Assembly (NCBI GenBank): GCA_018398815.1
Contig: CM031628.1
Span: forward strand, 9,683,399-9,747,398
DNA length: 64,000 nucleotides
From: Conus ventricosus
Lineage: Eukaryota; Mollusca; Gastropoda; Neogastropoda; Conidae
Reading direction: 5' to 3'
The notes beneath the pieces were generated by a model, which saw only the letters and a program-made list of their open reading frames with translations, ran no database searches and was not told where the DNA came from. Positions 42,939 through 54,286 of the stretch are shown in pieces. The stretch's first letter is position 1, and each line of letters opens with the position of its first letter. The position numbers and the translations under genes were made by a program.

Positions 42939-43684
42939 ACCCCCCCCCCCCCCTCTCCTTAGGGATGTCGAGATGAAGTGAGAGGGTGGAGGATAAGGGT
43001 GATGATGGGAGGGGCGGGGTGAGGAGGTAGGGGTGGGGTTGTTGCCTTTAGTATTGCTCGCATCTCTTTGTTTTCTGGAAATTCTGTGCCAGTCATTTTC
43101 TGCTTTGCTCTGTGTGGGCTGCCCCTTGCACACCCCACACAGATCCCGCTCTCCTTCCATCACAGTCCACAGAACTGTCACCAGTTTTCAAAGCCTTTTG
43201 ATACAAGCTTTTTCAAATTGCCATCTGTTTGTTCTCCAGTGAGGATCTCTGTGAATTGTAAGAGTAATCTATTTGTAATTCTGTGAAATTTGTGACACTG
43301 ATATAAAAGTCATCCACATTTGTTTTGCAGCAGGTATGGAAATGGACACCTCGGCAGCAAATACTGGCGCGGAAAATCTGAATGTAACGAATGCCAATGT
43401 TGAAGATACGTCCACGCACCTCACCCACCTCCACCCAGCCCCCACTGCTGCTGACATCACCTCCACTAGTCCCGGCAACAACAACATTGTCATGGAGACC
43501 ACATCATTGCTGACATCAGCCGCCAGTGCCACAAGTGAAAGCAGTCATGAGCCTGTCGATCAGCCTCCCCTCTCTCCGCCAGTTGCAGCTTTCTCCACTC
43601 TGCGACAGCTCGTGCTCAACGACACAGGCGTTGAGTGGCAGGGCATTGTGGGGTTGCTCAGGTTGTTTCCAAGGTCAGTGCTGT

Positions 43685-43720
<36 letters not shown>

Positions 43721-43746
43721 ATACACACACACACACAAGACACCAC

Positions 43747-43785
<39 letters not shown>

Positions 43786-43836
43786 ACACACACACACACA
43801 CACACTTACATACACACACACACACACTTACACACC

Positions 43837-43895
<59 letters not shown>

Positions 43896-46800
43896 TGTAG
43901 GTACACATATATACATGCTTTTTGAATTTTTTAAGTAATGACAACGTAAACATCTTAGAAGGAACATGGTCTTTGAATATGAATGAAGCCAACTCATGTG
44001 AAGTGTGCCTTGCCTTCTCCGTGCAGATGATGCAGTCTTACCACCTTTAGTTAGGGGGGAAAAAGTAAACGGACTAAATCACTGTTTTAACCAGAGGGAG
44101 ATAAAAAAAAAATAAACAGAGATAAAGGAAAGGTGGTTATCTTTTACAAAACATGACCCGATAACTCCTGTGTTTTCAGTATTGGAGAAGACATTGCCAG
44201 TACAAGTGATCAGCGTAAGTAATTCGGGGTAATGATTTATGAAAGTGGATGTTTCTGGAGTGGCCTCGGACCATTACTAGGCAAACAGCCAAAGCAGTAC
44301 AAAGTCTCAGGCGTTGAATTTGAGACTGAAATACAAATGTAAACACCTTACTGAAAATGCTCAATACTCTGATGATTCATGTATAGGGCTGTTGTTTCCT
44401 TACGCAAAAAAAAAAAGATGCAAACAACAGCATTTCTTTATTTTTTGTTACGTGATCTGTTTCAGAAGTAATTAACAGCAGTATTCCATCATGAACAATT
44501 TCACATCCAAATCTGTAAAAGATTGCATGGTATGAACAATATAAAACAGTGAATCTCCCAGTGCTGGTAAACCAGGCCACTTTCCCGTGAGCATTAAAGT
44601 AACGTGCCAGGTTTTCTCGGGCAAAACAAACATTGACTAAGCAATAAAGTAATGATAAAGCAGCGAACATGATTTTTTTTTCGGTTGATGCCCTCTCAGA
44701 GCAGTTCCTCTCAGTGATATTGATTCTGGCCCTCCATGCACAGCCGCACCCAGGAACTATTAACAGATAAAAGCAAGGGTTAGATTTGGTTTTTTGCTGC
44801 TGTGTTTGTCCATTTGTTGATTTTGTTTTTGATAATGCTAGCAGTGTGACTTAAGACTTTTGCCCCCTTTCCCCCGGCAGCTTGGAAGAACTGCACCTCA
44901 GCCTGAATCAGTACAAGTCGGTGGAGATCCCCGACGACTTTGTCTACCCATCCCTGGCACGCCTTTTCTTCAACAACAACGACATCTGCTCCTGGTCACA
45001 CATATGTCGCCTGGGCCACACGTTTCCAGGGTTACAGCACCTCTTCTTGGCGGAGACGAGTATTGCTTCCCTTGAGGAAGAGGATGATGGGAGGAGGACA
45101 GAGGTGTTGTTTCCCTCGCTGATGCTGCTCAGTTTGAACAAGTCACAGCTGAGGGGCTGGGAAGAGGTGGACCACCTTCGACGGTTCCCCTCACTCTGTG
45201 ATGTGCGATTGCAAGGGATTCCCTTCCTGGAGGTAGCCTGTTTGCGTACTTCATTTTGTTGTTTGTGATGTTGGTTCAGTTCATTGATTTATTACCATCT
45301 TCAAAGAGGCTGTATTTTCACCCACATATGTTAGTTTGTTTGCATGATGTTGACTCTCATTCACCTCTTCATCGAAGAGTAGGTCGTCATCTGCTGTAGG
45401 ATAGACTCGACATACACACACACACCAAGCAAAAAAAGAAACATGCACACTGATATTTGTACATCATTCCTGTGGGCAGAATATGCTTCCTCAATAGTGG
45501 GAATAAAAATGATAACACACATGTAGACAAATTTCTCACAAATGAGTTACCTCAGAACTCTAGCTGAGGAACAAGAAAGAAGAAAATGTACAAGGATTTG
45601 TTGACTGCGGCCAGTGGTTTTCATTTACTGCTGAACATCAGGGCATTCCATGTCTGGGGCTGGACGGTCTTCATCGTTGTTTCTCTGCATGGTTGCTCAG
45701 GCTCTATGTGATGTTGTGTCTCAAGAGTGCTGGTTACATATGTGGAACTCTTGGAGGCTCTCACAGGCTTTAGATTTTTTTTTTTTTTCCTTTTTTTTTT
45801 TTTAATGAGTTTTGCTTGTTTAATTTGGGAGGATTGATAGTTTGGCTATATATATCCATGTTCACGTATTTAAGAGAAGATCATCTATTGGTGGAAAGAC
45901 GCTTTCTGAATTATTGATGAGTTCCATTCCATCAATAGATTATCTGCTTTGATGGGAGTAAATGTGGACATTGCCAATACTACCTTTTCGATTCAGGGAC
46001 AACTTACAATGGGAGTATTGGTCTGAGACATTCGTGCGTCAGTCTGTTTGACAAAGATGCTTTGAAAAGAAGATCAGATGAAGCTGTGATGCAAAAACAC
46101 AGAAATTATGCTCATTTCTGTGTCAGAATAACCTCACTATCAAAATCATAGAGACGTTGAGGAGAGTGCAGACCTTCACCAAGTTTGAACAGATCTTGGA
46201 TCCACCCATTCATCTGGATTTGCCGCACAGATCTGCACCGGAATTTAAGGGGTTCATCTTTAGGCTGTTTACGGGGTTCATCTTTAGGCTGTTCCACATC
46301 TTCCCAGCAAGTGTAGTTGAAATAGGTGCAGTTACTTTTATTAAGCCTTGTGAAATGACAGTCAAACCAGCCAACAGATGCCGCTTCTTTATGTGGCAGG
46401 CCAGCCCTTGACCCAGTGTGCCATGTTGACAGTTGCATTTTCAGGGCCATTCCAAGCCATGCTGGGCTGTTCTGGTTTCCTGTTTCTGAAATTGGCCATT
46501 CTGGGCCCCGTTTTGGCCAGATTCCATTCCCGCCTAGGAGCTCGGCTTTTGTTGTATGCCAGAAAATCGTCTGAAACTCGAAAAAGCAAGCATGCCATGT
46601 TGTGCCATGGTGAGCAGTGCAGCGCTGTTCTGGGCCTTGTTAAATGGTCCTGTGATGTCCTTGGTTAGGCTGAAACAGCTTGTGAGGTACTAATAAAGGG
46701 AAAATACAATTACAACTGAGAAAAAAAAAACCACGTTAGGATTTTATTATTTAATTTTCATAATTCTTAACGTCTCCAAGCCACCAAATGAAACGCTGAC

Positions 46801-49800
46801 CATGAAGGAATCATGCGGAATTTTCTTGTTGCTTTTTGTTGGGTTTGTTTTCTGTTTTGGTGACTGATGGAGTCATCAGTGTGCTGTGAAGGCGTTCAAC
46901 TCTACGGCAGTGTTTCATCTGGAAGTGGGAGTGTGTTTTGTTTGGGTCATTGGCATGCAAGCCAGCTAGTTTCAATGTGAATAATTTTGATATGGTTGTG
47001 CTGTTTGGTTTCAGTGTTTTGGTGGATTGGTTGGCCAGTTATTATTTCAGTTGTAGTCTTGTCTGTGGTTAAATTGGATTCAGGAAATATGGCTGTCGGT
47101 GCGTGTGTGTGTGTGTGTGCGTGTAGGAGGGAGGGAGTTGCTCATATTTGTGAGCACATAGACACAAATATTTCAGACAGACAACCATTCATTCACGCAT
47201 AGTTAAGCAGTTCCCCTACCTTCAGTTTAAACTCTTCCACTTCAAATGAATCTGTTCACTTTCTAGCACACACGAGTCAGATGATCAACTTTCAGTACTC
47301 ATCCCCTCTGTCCCATAGGCGCAGGATGCCAAGTCGGATGACCACCTTTCAGTACTCATCCCCTCTGTCCCATAGGGGCAGGATGCCAAGTTGCGCCGGC
47401 AGCAGCTGGTTGCTCGCCTGCCCAACATCACCCGCCTTAACGGCAGCAGCATCACCGCCGAGGAGAGACTGGATGCTGAGCGTGCCTTCATCCGTCTGTT
47501 CATGGATGAGGAGGAGAAGCCGGAGAGGTTAGTGGGACAAGATGTCACAGTGGGAAGTCACCAGTCACACACTGTTGTTGTTGGCTTTCTTTTTTCGTTT
47601 TTTTTTATGTCGTCATCAGTGAGATGGAGCCATAGTCAGGTGGTTTGAGCGTTCAGGTGTGAAGCCAATAGCCGTGAACCCCTCAAGAGATGGGATTTTC
47701 ACAGCTGGGAAACCCTGTCAGTCCACCCAGCAGGTAATGGGTACCCGAGTCAAGTTCAGAGAAGCAATCAAAAGGAGGATAGACTGGCTTTTCTATGGCA
47801 AGTCTCTGACAGTTTACTGTCCCTACAGCCATACGGATGTTGCACCTGTCACCTTTTTTAACCCTCATTTTGGTTTCATGAATATATGGCTATGGTGATT
47901 AGCATAGAACTTGATTGATGCTTTGCAAGGAAAATGATCAAGTCCACAATAATATCATATTGGTAAAGCATATTCTCTGGCAGGAGTATGAAAATGACTG
48001 TATGTCCACAGTTTTCTTTTGGTGTGCTTGTGTTGGGACTGCAGGAGAGAGCACCTGGATGTGGGTCGGTTTGGAAAAGTCAGGTTGAAGAGCCTGAGGG
48101 TAATGAAACAATGAGGAATGCCACAGAGATGAAAGAAAAGGGAGGGGAGGGAAGTCGTGTTGGATTATTCCATTGTTTTGTGCATTCTGGTGGTCAGAGG
48201 TAGTGTTGATTCAGTACTTTTTCTGTTCAATATTGAGGATTGTACTGGAAAAGAAAAACTTACATTTTCGTTAGATACATGCTGTTGTTTACAGTCGTTT
48301 TAGATAAGAATCAGAGTCTGAGTCACTTATCTGGTTGCTTATATTGGCCCAGTGGTAAAACCTTTCTTTTTGTGTTATCCTTGGGGAGAGAGAAACGGGG
48401 GAGGGATGGGAGAGGGAGTTGGATGGGTGAACATGCCTCATACGGATGTGTGCTTAGACATCATCAGAGCAGTCACATGGAAGTCTGCAAAATGGCACAA
48501 TGGTTGGAAAGAGATTGACAGTTAAGGTTAGATACTCAAATATTACATGGTTATCTTAAATCATTAATAATTTCATTTAATGTGTGCTTACTGCACAGTC
48601 ACATTATGTCCTGATTTCAGCAATTCTTGCATTCTTGGAGATTCGAAACATCATTTCTGTTTTTGATCATTCTCCTCTGTGAGATTCTGGCTTAGGAAAT
48701 TACAGAAAATAACGTGTTATATTATCTTACGTATTGGAGACTATGGTGATACGATTGGAGAGAGCTTTAAGTGTACGTCTAAAAAATTGTATTAAATTCT
48801 GTGGCACAGTGAGCCATGCTTTCATGGATATATCTGTTTACTTTTCTCCATCCACATTCAATAGCGTGATCGTTAGTGTTAAGCTCAGCTGTCAGTCTCC
48901 AGGTTCATGAGGGGCAGTTCTTGGATGGTTGCGTGGTGGTCTTTACTCCAGCCACTGTTCAGTCATTTCCATCAGCAGGGAACATGACTGGCAGTGTCCT
49001 ACAGTATATGTGAGACCAGCACAGGCACTACTAATCACTGAAATGACTCAGCAGCCGTAAGCACTGCTGTTGTTGTGCATGGTGACCTGGTAAGGGCAGC
49101 ACTTTGTGGACTGCTGGTTCTGAGACAAGTGTGCATGGGACTGCGCATGGGACAGTCCAAATTAGCAGCATGAGTGTTATGCTGTCAAGAGGGCAGGGAT
49201 GACGGGACGCCTGGAAATTCCTTTTCTACGCTTTACTCGTAGAAAAAAGGTGGGGTGGGGGGGGGGTTCCCCAAAGCTTTGCAACTACATATTTTCTGAT
49301 AAGGCTGACTCTGAAATTCTTAAAACGGATTGGTTGGGCGATCATGAAGACAGCAGTCTGAATTAATGGCAACGTCCACCTTTCTGTCCTGTTGAATGTC
49401 GGCCGTGTTTTGAGCAAGATGGGTACGGACGGCCTCTCCACTCCTCTACTTCTGTAGCGGTGATCTAATCCAAGGGGTAAATTTCAGTACTTAGCAAGAG
49501 CACTGAACAAGGCCGTCTTCATGGTTATGAAGATGGTGGCCAAGGAAAGGGTTGCCTGAGAGCCCCCAAAATAACTTTTGTCAGGAAACAGTGCTGAGAC
49601 ACAGGCAGAGAGAAAAAGTCCAAAAGACATGTTTTACCGTTGAACTGTTCATTTTGCCCTGGAAACCACTCGTACAGTTTTAGGGGGTGGGCAGATCTGG
49701 ATATCAAAAGAATGAAATACACATGTTTTGCAGCAAGACAGCCCTGGGTGTGCTGTGCCTTGGTTGAATTAAGATTCAGTGGTGTGAAGCAGTTGCTTCT

Positions 49801-49825
49801 GACAGGGCAAGGGATGTGGGATAGC

Positions 49826-49881
<56 letters not shown>

Positions 49882-50690
49882 CACACACACATGCACACAC
49901 ACACACACATGCACACACACACACACACACACACACACCACACACACACACACATGCACACACACACACACACACACAACACACACACACACACACACAC
50001 ACACACCACACACGTACATATACACACATGCATATACACAGATGCTGACTGAAACTAGTACATTGTCAGATTAACTCATAATTGTACTGATATTTAAAAA
50101 ACCATTATGAAAAGAATGTTCACACACACACACAACACACAACACACACACACCACACACACACACACACTCACTCACTCAAACACTCGAGACCCTCCTG
50201 AAACAATTGTTTGGAGCACTTTATATAACCCACTTAGGTATGTCGAAACAGAAATGTTAACAGGTTCAATGTTTTCTTTTTAATAGTTTTTTCATATTTC
50301 ATTATCAGCTTTTCATTTTTTTTTAATATCCTTTCATTTATTTTACTTTGATTTTTTTCTTTCTGTGTCACCAGGTACCATGAGCTAGTGCAGGTGTATG
50401 GCCAGCTGGATCCTCTGGTGAAGGTCAACTTGACCCCGAAGACTCTCTTCAACGTCATTGTGGTCATGGGCGACCACCAAGAGCCGTTTGAGGTCAACAC
50501 TAGTCAGACAGTGCGTGACCTGAAGAAGTCGTTGCAGAACATTGCGGGCATGCCCAGCAGCAAGTTCCACCTGTTCTACCTGGACAAGCAGAGTGCCTTC
50601 GGGGCTGACAAGTTGAAGTACCCGGACAAGAAGCTGTACACCTATAATGTGGCAGACGGGGATGAGTTTATTATACAACCAAAAGAGTAG
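35791..50690 (+). CDS. TBCEL: Tubulin-specific chaperone E-like protein (TBCEL), nine coding exons
   Basis: Coding exons 35791-35797, 37166-37232, 38669-38796, 39162-39307, 40618-40882, 43334-43673, 44881-45232, 47376-47527 and 50375-50690 join in frame into 590 codons with GT-AG introns. TBCEL proteins are cytosolic, bind tubulin through leucine-rich repeats and a ubiquitin-like domain, and promote microtubule loss by destabilising tubulin. Seen here: leucine-rich repeats ([64 protein letters not shown]), a [14 protein letters not shown] cap, and a C-terminal ubiquitin-like fold. There is no N-terminal CAP-Gly domain, which separates it from TBCE. A Ser/Thr/Pro-rich insertion of about 140 residues (around 137-290) makes it much longer than the vertebrate form (about 424). 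The first two exons are the least certain. Confidence 0.92.
36800..36945. repeat. (GT)n microsatellite in TBCEL intron 1
   Basis: Two long GT tracts separated by a short unique spacer around 36866-36900. Confidence 0.95.
37166..37232 (+). CDS. TBCEL: TBCEL coding exon 2
   Basis: The acceptor CTCAAG precedes 37166. The in-frame join to exon 3 needs the donor at 37233 (GGAG|GTGTCT). The better-looking donor at 37261 (CAG|GTAACA) would shift the frame and end in a stop in exon 3. The product is a short leader without known domain. Confidence 0.5.
37702..37754. repeat. (CA)n microsatellite in TBCEL intron 2
   Basis: About 26 CA units. The rest of this intron shows nothing else notable. Confidence 0.95.
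38415..38490. repeat. (GT)n microsatellite in TBCEL intron 2
   Basis: GT tract with CATGT interruptions, 180 bp upstream of exon 3. Confidence 0.95.
38669..38796 (+). CDS. TBCEL: TBCEL coding exon 3
   Basis: A pyrimidine-rich acceptor (TTTTTCAG) and the donor ACAG|GTTTGC bound this exon. It encodes [15 protein letters not shown], which matches the position of the GRSFMQVLCEKY-type start of vertebrate TBCEL, followed by [11 protein letters not shown]. Confidence 0.8.
39162..39307 (+). CDS. TBCEL: TBCEL coding exon 4, first leucine-rich repeat
   Basis: It encodes [16 protein letters not shown] and [15 protein letters not shown], the first repeat region. The donor is GAG|GTCAGT. A second in-frame acceptor 6 bp downstream (exon from 39168) would remove two residues. 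Confidence 0.9.
40465..40540. repeat. (CA)n microsatellite in TBCEL intron 4
   Basis: CA tract 80 bp upstream of exon 5. Confidence 0.95.
40618..40882 (+). CDS. TBCEL: TBCEL coding exon 5, repeat plus start of low-complexity insertion
   Basis: Acceptor TTCCCAG. The exon starts [20 protein letters not shown], a clear leucine-rich repeat, then enters a Ser/Pro/Thr-rich stretch ending YTFQG. The donor is GGAG|GTGAGC. Confidence 0.9.
41133..41760 (-). mobile_element. L2/CR1-like LINE 3' end in TBCEL intron 5
   Basis: The minus strand encodes the C-terminus of a LINE polymerase ([16 protein letters not shown], then [15 protein letters not shown] and, one frame over, [13 protein letters not shown]). 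A 3' UTR follows that contains AGCGCTGTGAGC and GGGCGCTCTATAAATGTACG, and it ends in an ATT repeat (41135-41153). That 3' hairpin-like word pair and ATT tail are typical of L2-related elements. A G-run and CA repeat (41301-41380) sit inside the 3' UTR. 5'-truncated and inactive. Confidence 0.8.
42238..42425. repeat. (CA)n microsatellites in TBCEL intron 5
   Basis: Two CA tracts separated by about 50 bp of unique sequence. Confidence 0.95.
42903..42953. repeat. C-homopolymer tract in TBCEL intron 5
   Basis: About 50 bp of C interrupted by one A; its length is probably unreliable in the assembly. Confidence 0.9.
43334..43673 (+). CDS. TBCEL: TBCEL coding exon 6, rest of insertion and next repeat
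   Basis: A CAGCAG tandem acceptor allows starts at 43331 or 43334, both in frame. About 85 residues of Thr/Ser/Asn-rich sequence precede [15 protein letters not shown], where the leucine-rich repeats resume. The donor is CAAG|GTCAGT. Confidence 0.9.
43688..43892. repeat. (CA)n microsatellite just after TBCEL exon 6
   Basis: A 200-bp interrupted CA tract beginning 14 bp after the exon 6 donor. The exon's open frame runs through it only by chance. Confidence 0.95.
44881..45232 (+). CDS. TBCEL: TBCEL coding exon 7, central leucine-rich repeats
   Basis: Acceptor CCCCCGGCAG. The exon carries [45 protein letters not shown] and [14 protein letters not shown], ending [10 protein letters not shown]. 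Each aligns with the corresponding vertebrate repeat. The donor is GGAG|GTAGCC. Confidence 0.95.
45233..47290. other. TBCEL intron 7, mostly unremarkable
   Basis: Poly-T tracts (45776-45804), a 24-bp tandem duplication at 46249-46298 (GGGGTTCATCTTTAGGCTGTT) and no reading frame of note. Confidence 0.6.
47291..47390. repeat. 57-bp tandem duplication across the TBCEL intron 7/exon 8 junction
   Basis: TTCAGTACTCATCCCCTCTG through CATAGG(C/G)GCAGGATGCCAAG occurs at 47291 and again at 47348, duplicating the splice acceptor and the first 14 or so exon bases. Only the second copy gives an open exon. Confidence 0.9.
47376..47527 (+). CDS. TBCEL: TBCEL coding exon 8, end of repeats
   Basis: Encodes [20 protein letters not shown] and the helical [15 protein letters not shown] segment that caps the repeat domain. 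Its acceptor region is duplicated 57 bp upstream. The donor is GAGAG|GTTAGT. Confidence 0.95.
47628..47870 (+). mobile_element. tRNA-derived SINE in TBCEL intron 8
   Basis: A head with an A-box-like AGTCAGGTGGTTTGAG and a degenerate B-box near CCGTGAACCCC is followed by a body with CCCAGCAGGTAATGGGTACC, a word typical of molluscan tRNA-related SINEs. No clear tail or target duplication. Confidence 0.45.
48860..49070. repeat. Dispersed repeat, copy 1
   Basis: Shares an ordered set of words with 55000-55200 (AC(A/C)AGCACTACT-like, GAA(A/G)TGACT, CAGCAG), at moderate divergence. Probably an old interspersed element. Confidence 0.35.
49828..50172. repeat. (CA)n microsatellites in TBCEL intron 8
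   Basis: An interrupted CA tract at 49828-50015 and a second at 50122-50172. Confidence 0.95.
50375..50690 (+). CDS. TBCEL: TBCEL coding exon 9, ubiquitin-like domain and stop
   Basis: Acceptor TCACCAG. Encodes [14 protein letters not shown], the linker, then the ubiquitin-like fold ([47 protein letters not shown]) and ends QPKE before TAG 50688-50690. The 3' UTR follows; no AATAAA is seen within several kilobases, so its end is undetermined. Confidence 0.95.
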
Positions 50691-51473
50691 GCTTGGGAGA
50701 AATGTCTTTTGTGTGTGTGTGTGTGAATCTGTGTGTGTTGATTTGGAGGAGTCAGTTATACAATCGAAAAATTAGACGGTGATGAAATATGTGCTCTTGT
50801 ATGCGTCTGTGCGTGCGTTTGAGGAAGTGCTTAGGTTGGAAATGATGTGTCATGTTTGTATGGGCACATAGCGTTGGCAGTGATGTTGGTTGGGAAGGAG
50901 AAGGCTGAACATCTGATCATTTTGTCGAGGGAAAAGGTGAGTGAATGCTTGTGGTTCGTCGAGGGAAAAGTCAAGTGTGTGCATGTAGTTTGTCGGAGAA
51001 CACAAAGGGAGGAAATAGTGGCAGTTTATGTGAGAGTGGGAATGGAATAAGCATTACCTAAAATAGTTTGATCGTTGAATTATTGAGAGAGAATGGGTAA
51101 TCAAAATGGGGGGGGGGGGGGTGGGGGGGGAAGTAAGACTGAACGTTTGTATGAGTCAAAAAGAAAGGTTATATGTGTTTGTGTGAGGCCGCACCCATGA
51201 AAACAACTCTATGTATGTGCGGCTTTACTTTGGTACGGGATCACAGTGTCTGTGTGAGTGTGTGTGTTAAATGTTTTTATTGTGAAAATATCAATGCAGC
51301 ACTATGTGCTGCGAAAACATGCAGGTTTACATTGCCAAATGTACCGGAGGCAACTACACCTTGTCCTTGAGTAAGGGTAAGTCACTCATGATTACTCACC
51401 CCCATCCTCTCCTTCCCCACCCCTGTCCACTTCCCTGTGTCCCATGAAGCTGACTCGTTTAAAAATTTTTTTT

Positions 51474-51504
<31 letters not shown>

Positions 51505-51650
51505 CGGGTAGGGGTGGAGTGAGGTTAAGACACATTCAGGGTGGTTTTGCTTCCTTCCTGGTCTTGTATCCACCGTTTTTCTGCCTTCTTGTTTTGACAG
51601 TATGCTGCTACTGCTTCACTTGCTCAGGTTAAGATACGAGAGAAAGACAG
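50691..51650. other. Downstream of TBCEL, probable 3' UTR / intergenic
   Basis: GT-rich with G-runs at 51110-51130 and a T11-17/G run at 51463-51502. No poly(A) signal of AATAAA form. Confidence 0.5.
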
Positions 51651-51652
51651 GT

Positions 51653-51862
51653 GGAGACTTGCAGACTTTGGGGGAGAGAGTGTAAGTATTACAAAGAGGA
51701 GGAGAGTGAGAGAAACTGCAGATGGAGACTTGCAGACTTTGGGGGAGAGAGTGTAAGTATTACAAAGAGGAGGAGAGTGAGAGAAACTGCAGATGGAGAC
51801 TTGCAGACTTTGGGGGAGAGAGTGTAAGTATTACAAAGAGGAGGAGAGTGAGAGAAACTGCA
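51653..51862. repeat. Three tandem copies of a 71-bp unit
   Basis: Units start GGAGACTTGCAGACTTTGGG at 51653, 51724 and 51795 and are almost identical, indicating recent duplication. Confidence 0.95.
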
Positions 51863-52271
51863 GGCATGGAAATAGGGGAGAGTTTGAAAGTCTCAGAAAC
51901 ATACAGAGATGAAAGGGGGGTGGGGTTGATAAAGAGTTAAAATAGTAAGAAATGAGAAGGAGGAGAGAGAGGGTGTGGGGGAGGGGGGGGGGGGGGAAGA
52001 AGGGATGGGAGAGATGCTTGTAGGCAGGAAGGAAATTTGTTAGAATAAGAAGGGAGACTTTGGGAGAGATTTGGTGGAAACTGTTGTAAGGGTGGTATGA
52101 ATCGGTACTTTCAAATAATCAAATGGTTTTGGATTGAGAGATTGCGTTATAAACCACGTAACAAAGTTTTCAGGAAAGCATTGTATGGTGTGCTGTGATG
52201 TTATGATCGGATGAAGGATCACCTGATTATTGTTTTTTATGAGTCACAAGCATGTCCTTATTCTCTCTCTG

Positions 52272-52273
<2 letters not shown>

Positions 52274-52306
<33 letters not shown>
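52274..52306. repeat. (CA)n microsatellite
   Basis: Short CA tract. Confidence 0.95.
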
Positions 52307-52307
<1 letters not shown>

Positions 52308-52309
52308 GA

Positions 52310-54245
52310 GACAAATGTCTCAAAAACTTGGATTTATAAAATGATCTACACATACGCCCTTGATCTCTTATCACGTACACACATACATTTCATGCAGTCA
52401 CACTGACATAGAAGGTACTGTTGGTCATTTTCCTCTCTGATAACCTGAAATTTTTTTTATCCTTCCCACACTCAAAGATGCAAACTGTAAACGATTAACT
52501 TATGATTAACATGCTTTTAACATGTAAGTATTGTCCACCAGAGCGCATTTTTCTCTGCTACATATGTGTAATACAACTTGAGGTGAAAATCAATATGATT
52601 TCATTACATTGTTGTTTTTTTTTCTTCTTTTGTTTGAATTGTTCTATGCCTTGTACTTCAGGTTTTTGTTGGTATTGTGTTTTTGATTTTTTTTTTCCTA
52701 ATGTTCTTTTGAGATGTTTTGTCATGTTTGTGTATCTGAGAACAGTGTGACCAGTTATACGTGTATTTTGTTCAGTTTGAGTCATATGTATTTGTAAGTG
52801 AAATACTAATTTTGGTCAAATCTGAGAAAATTGATCCAAGATCATTGTTGCTATTCATACTTTGTTAATCTTCCGCCCCCATTTATTTATATAACATGTG
52901 AAGGTGCGTCGGCATTGTTGTAAACCTTCGCAATATGAACAGCAAAGCAAAGATACCCAATTTTTTTTTATTATTGATTATTGATGTGTGCACATCAGCA
53001 GCATGCTTTTCTTAAAAGTGAACATATTTAAAGCTGAGAGATTGAGGTGAAGAGGTATGTGAACATTTTGAGTGAAATACGAGTCCAAGGGGAGAGGCGT
53101 CATGGTAATTTGACGGTGTTCAGTCGTAAAGAAATACATTTCATTTTCACTATAATGATCATACTGCTGTTCATTTTTGTTCGTTTTCCTGTTTTTTTTC
53201 CCCTGAAAAACAAATACCAACAAACAAGATATTACGTCCTTACTGCAAATTCAAACAGTGTAGTTCTTTCAATATTAGATATTAATTACATCTTCTACTG
53301 CATATATTTAAACAGTGTAGTGTAGTTCTTTTAATATTTTCTGGAGCTGTTTACTCAAAAAACAAATTTGTTTACGTTTTTTTTTTTCTTCATTTGCTTC
53401 AAGTGCTGTTTATACAGAGCTGGTTCTATCTTGATATAGTGAATTTAGACAAGGTCTGTTTTTTAAATTTTGTTATAATTAGGTAAAATATCCAAATTGT
53501 CTTCGTTATGAAGTCATTTTACGTTGTGTTCCAGCCCAGAAGAGATAAATTGCTACTGTATTTGGGATTGAACTGGAAGGGAGAGAGTTCAGAAATGGAA
53601 ATCACTACAGGAATCTGTGTACACTGGCATCTGAGAAAATCTCAGACATGTGAGAAGCCAGTGTAATTACAAAACCATTCTTCAGCATAATGAAAAATGA
53701 AACCAGTCTGAAGCGCAGCTGGTAAGTTGTGTCTGTAATATTGTTCTTTTTTTTTTTCAGCTATGAAGTCATCCAAAAATTATGTGTCCATAGTTTTCTA
53801 ACAACATCAAACAGCATCAGTGTAAAACAAAGAAACCTTAAGAAGTTTTGATACAGAAATTTTAAGATTTTCATGCCACTTACTCCAGGTACAACTTAAA
53901 ACAAGAACAAGACGGAAAAATGCTACAGAATTATACACATATCACTGTACATCAAAATTATGCAGTATCTTTATACCAGCCTCAAGACAAATTGAATGAT
54001 GAATACTGGTAATGCATATTGAATAGTATCTTTTGTGGTTATTCTTATGGACTGTGTGACAACGAAGGTTTTCCCTTTCTTCTCATGAAAATGATATTTT
54101 CTCACAAACGTGGAACACAGAAGTGAGGGTGTCAGAAAGGAAATCGTCCTGCAGCTTACGTTGTTGAAATTGGCTTGAGTGGGATTTAAGGAGAAAGAAA
54201 AGCGCGGACTGGGGCCTAAGAATGGTGAGTTTTAGTGTGTGTGAA

Positions 54246-54286
<41 letters not shown>

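Noticed and set aside
43636..43938. Extension of TBCEL exon 6 reading frame through the CA repeat
   Set aside because: A good donor (AAG|GTCAGT at 43674) and an in-phase next exon at 44881 that restores the repeat pattern show that the Thr/His run is intronic.
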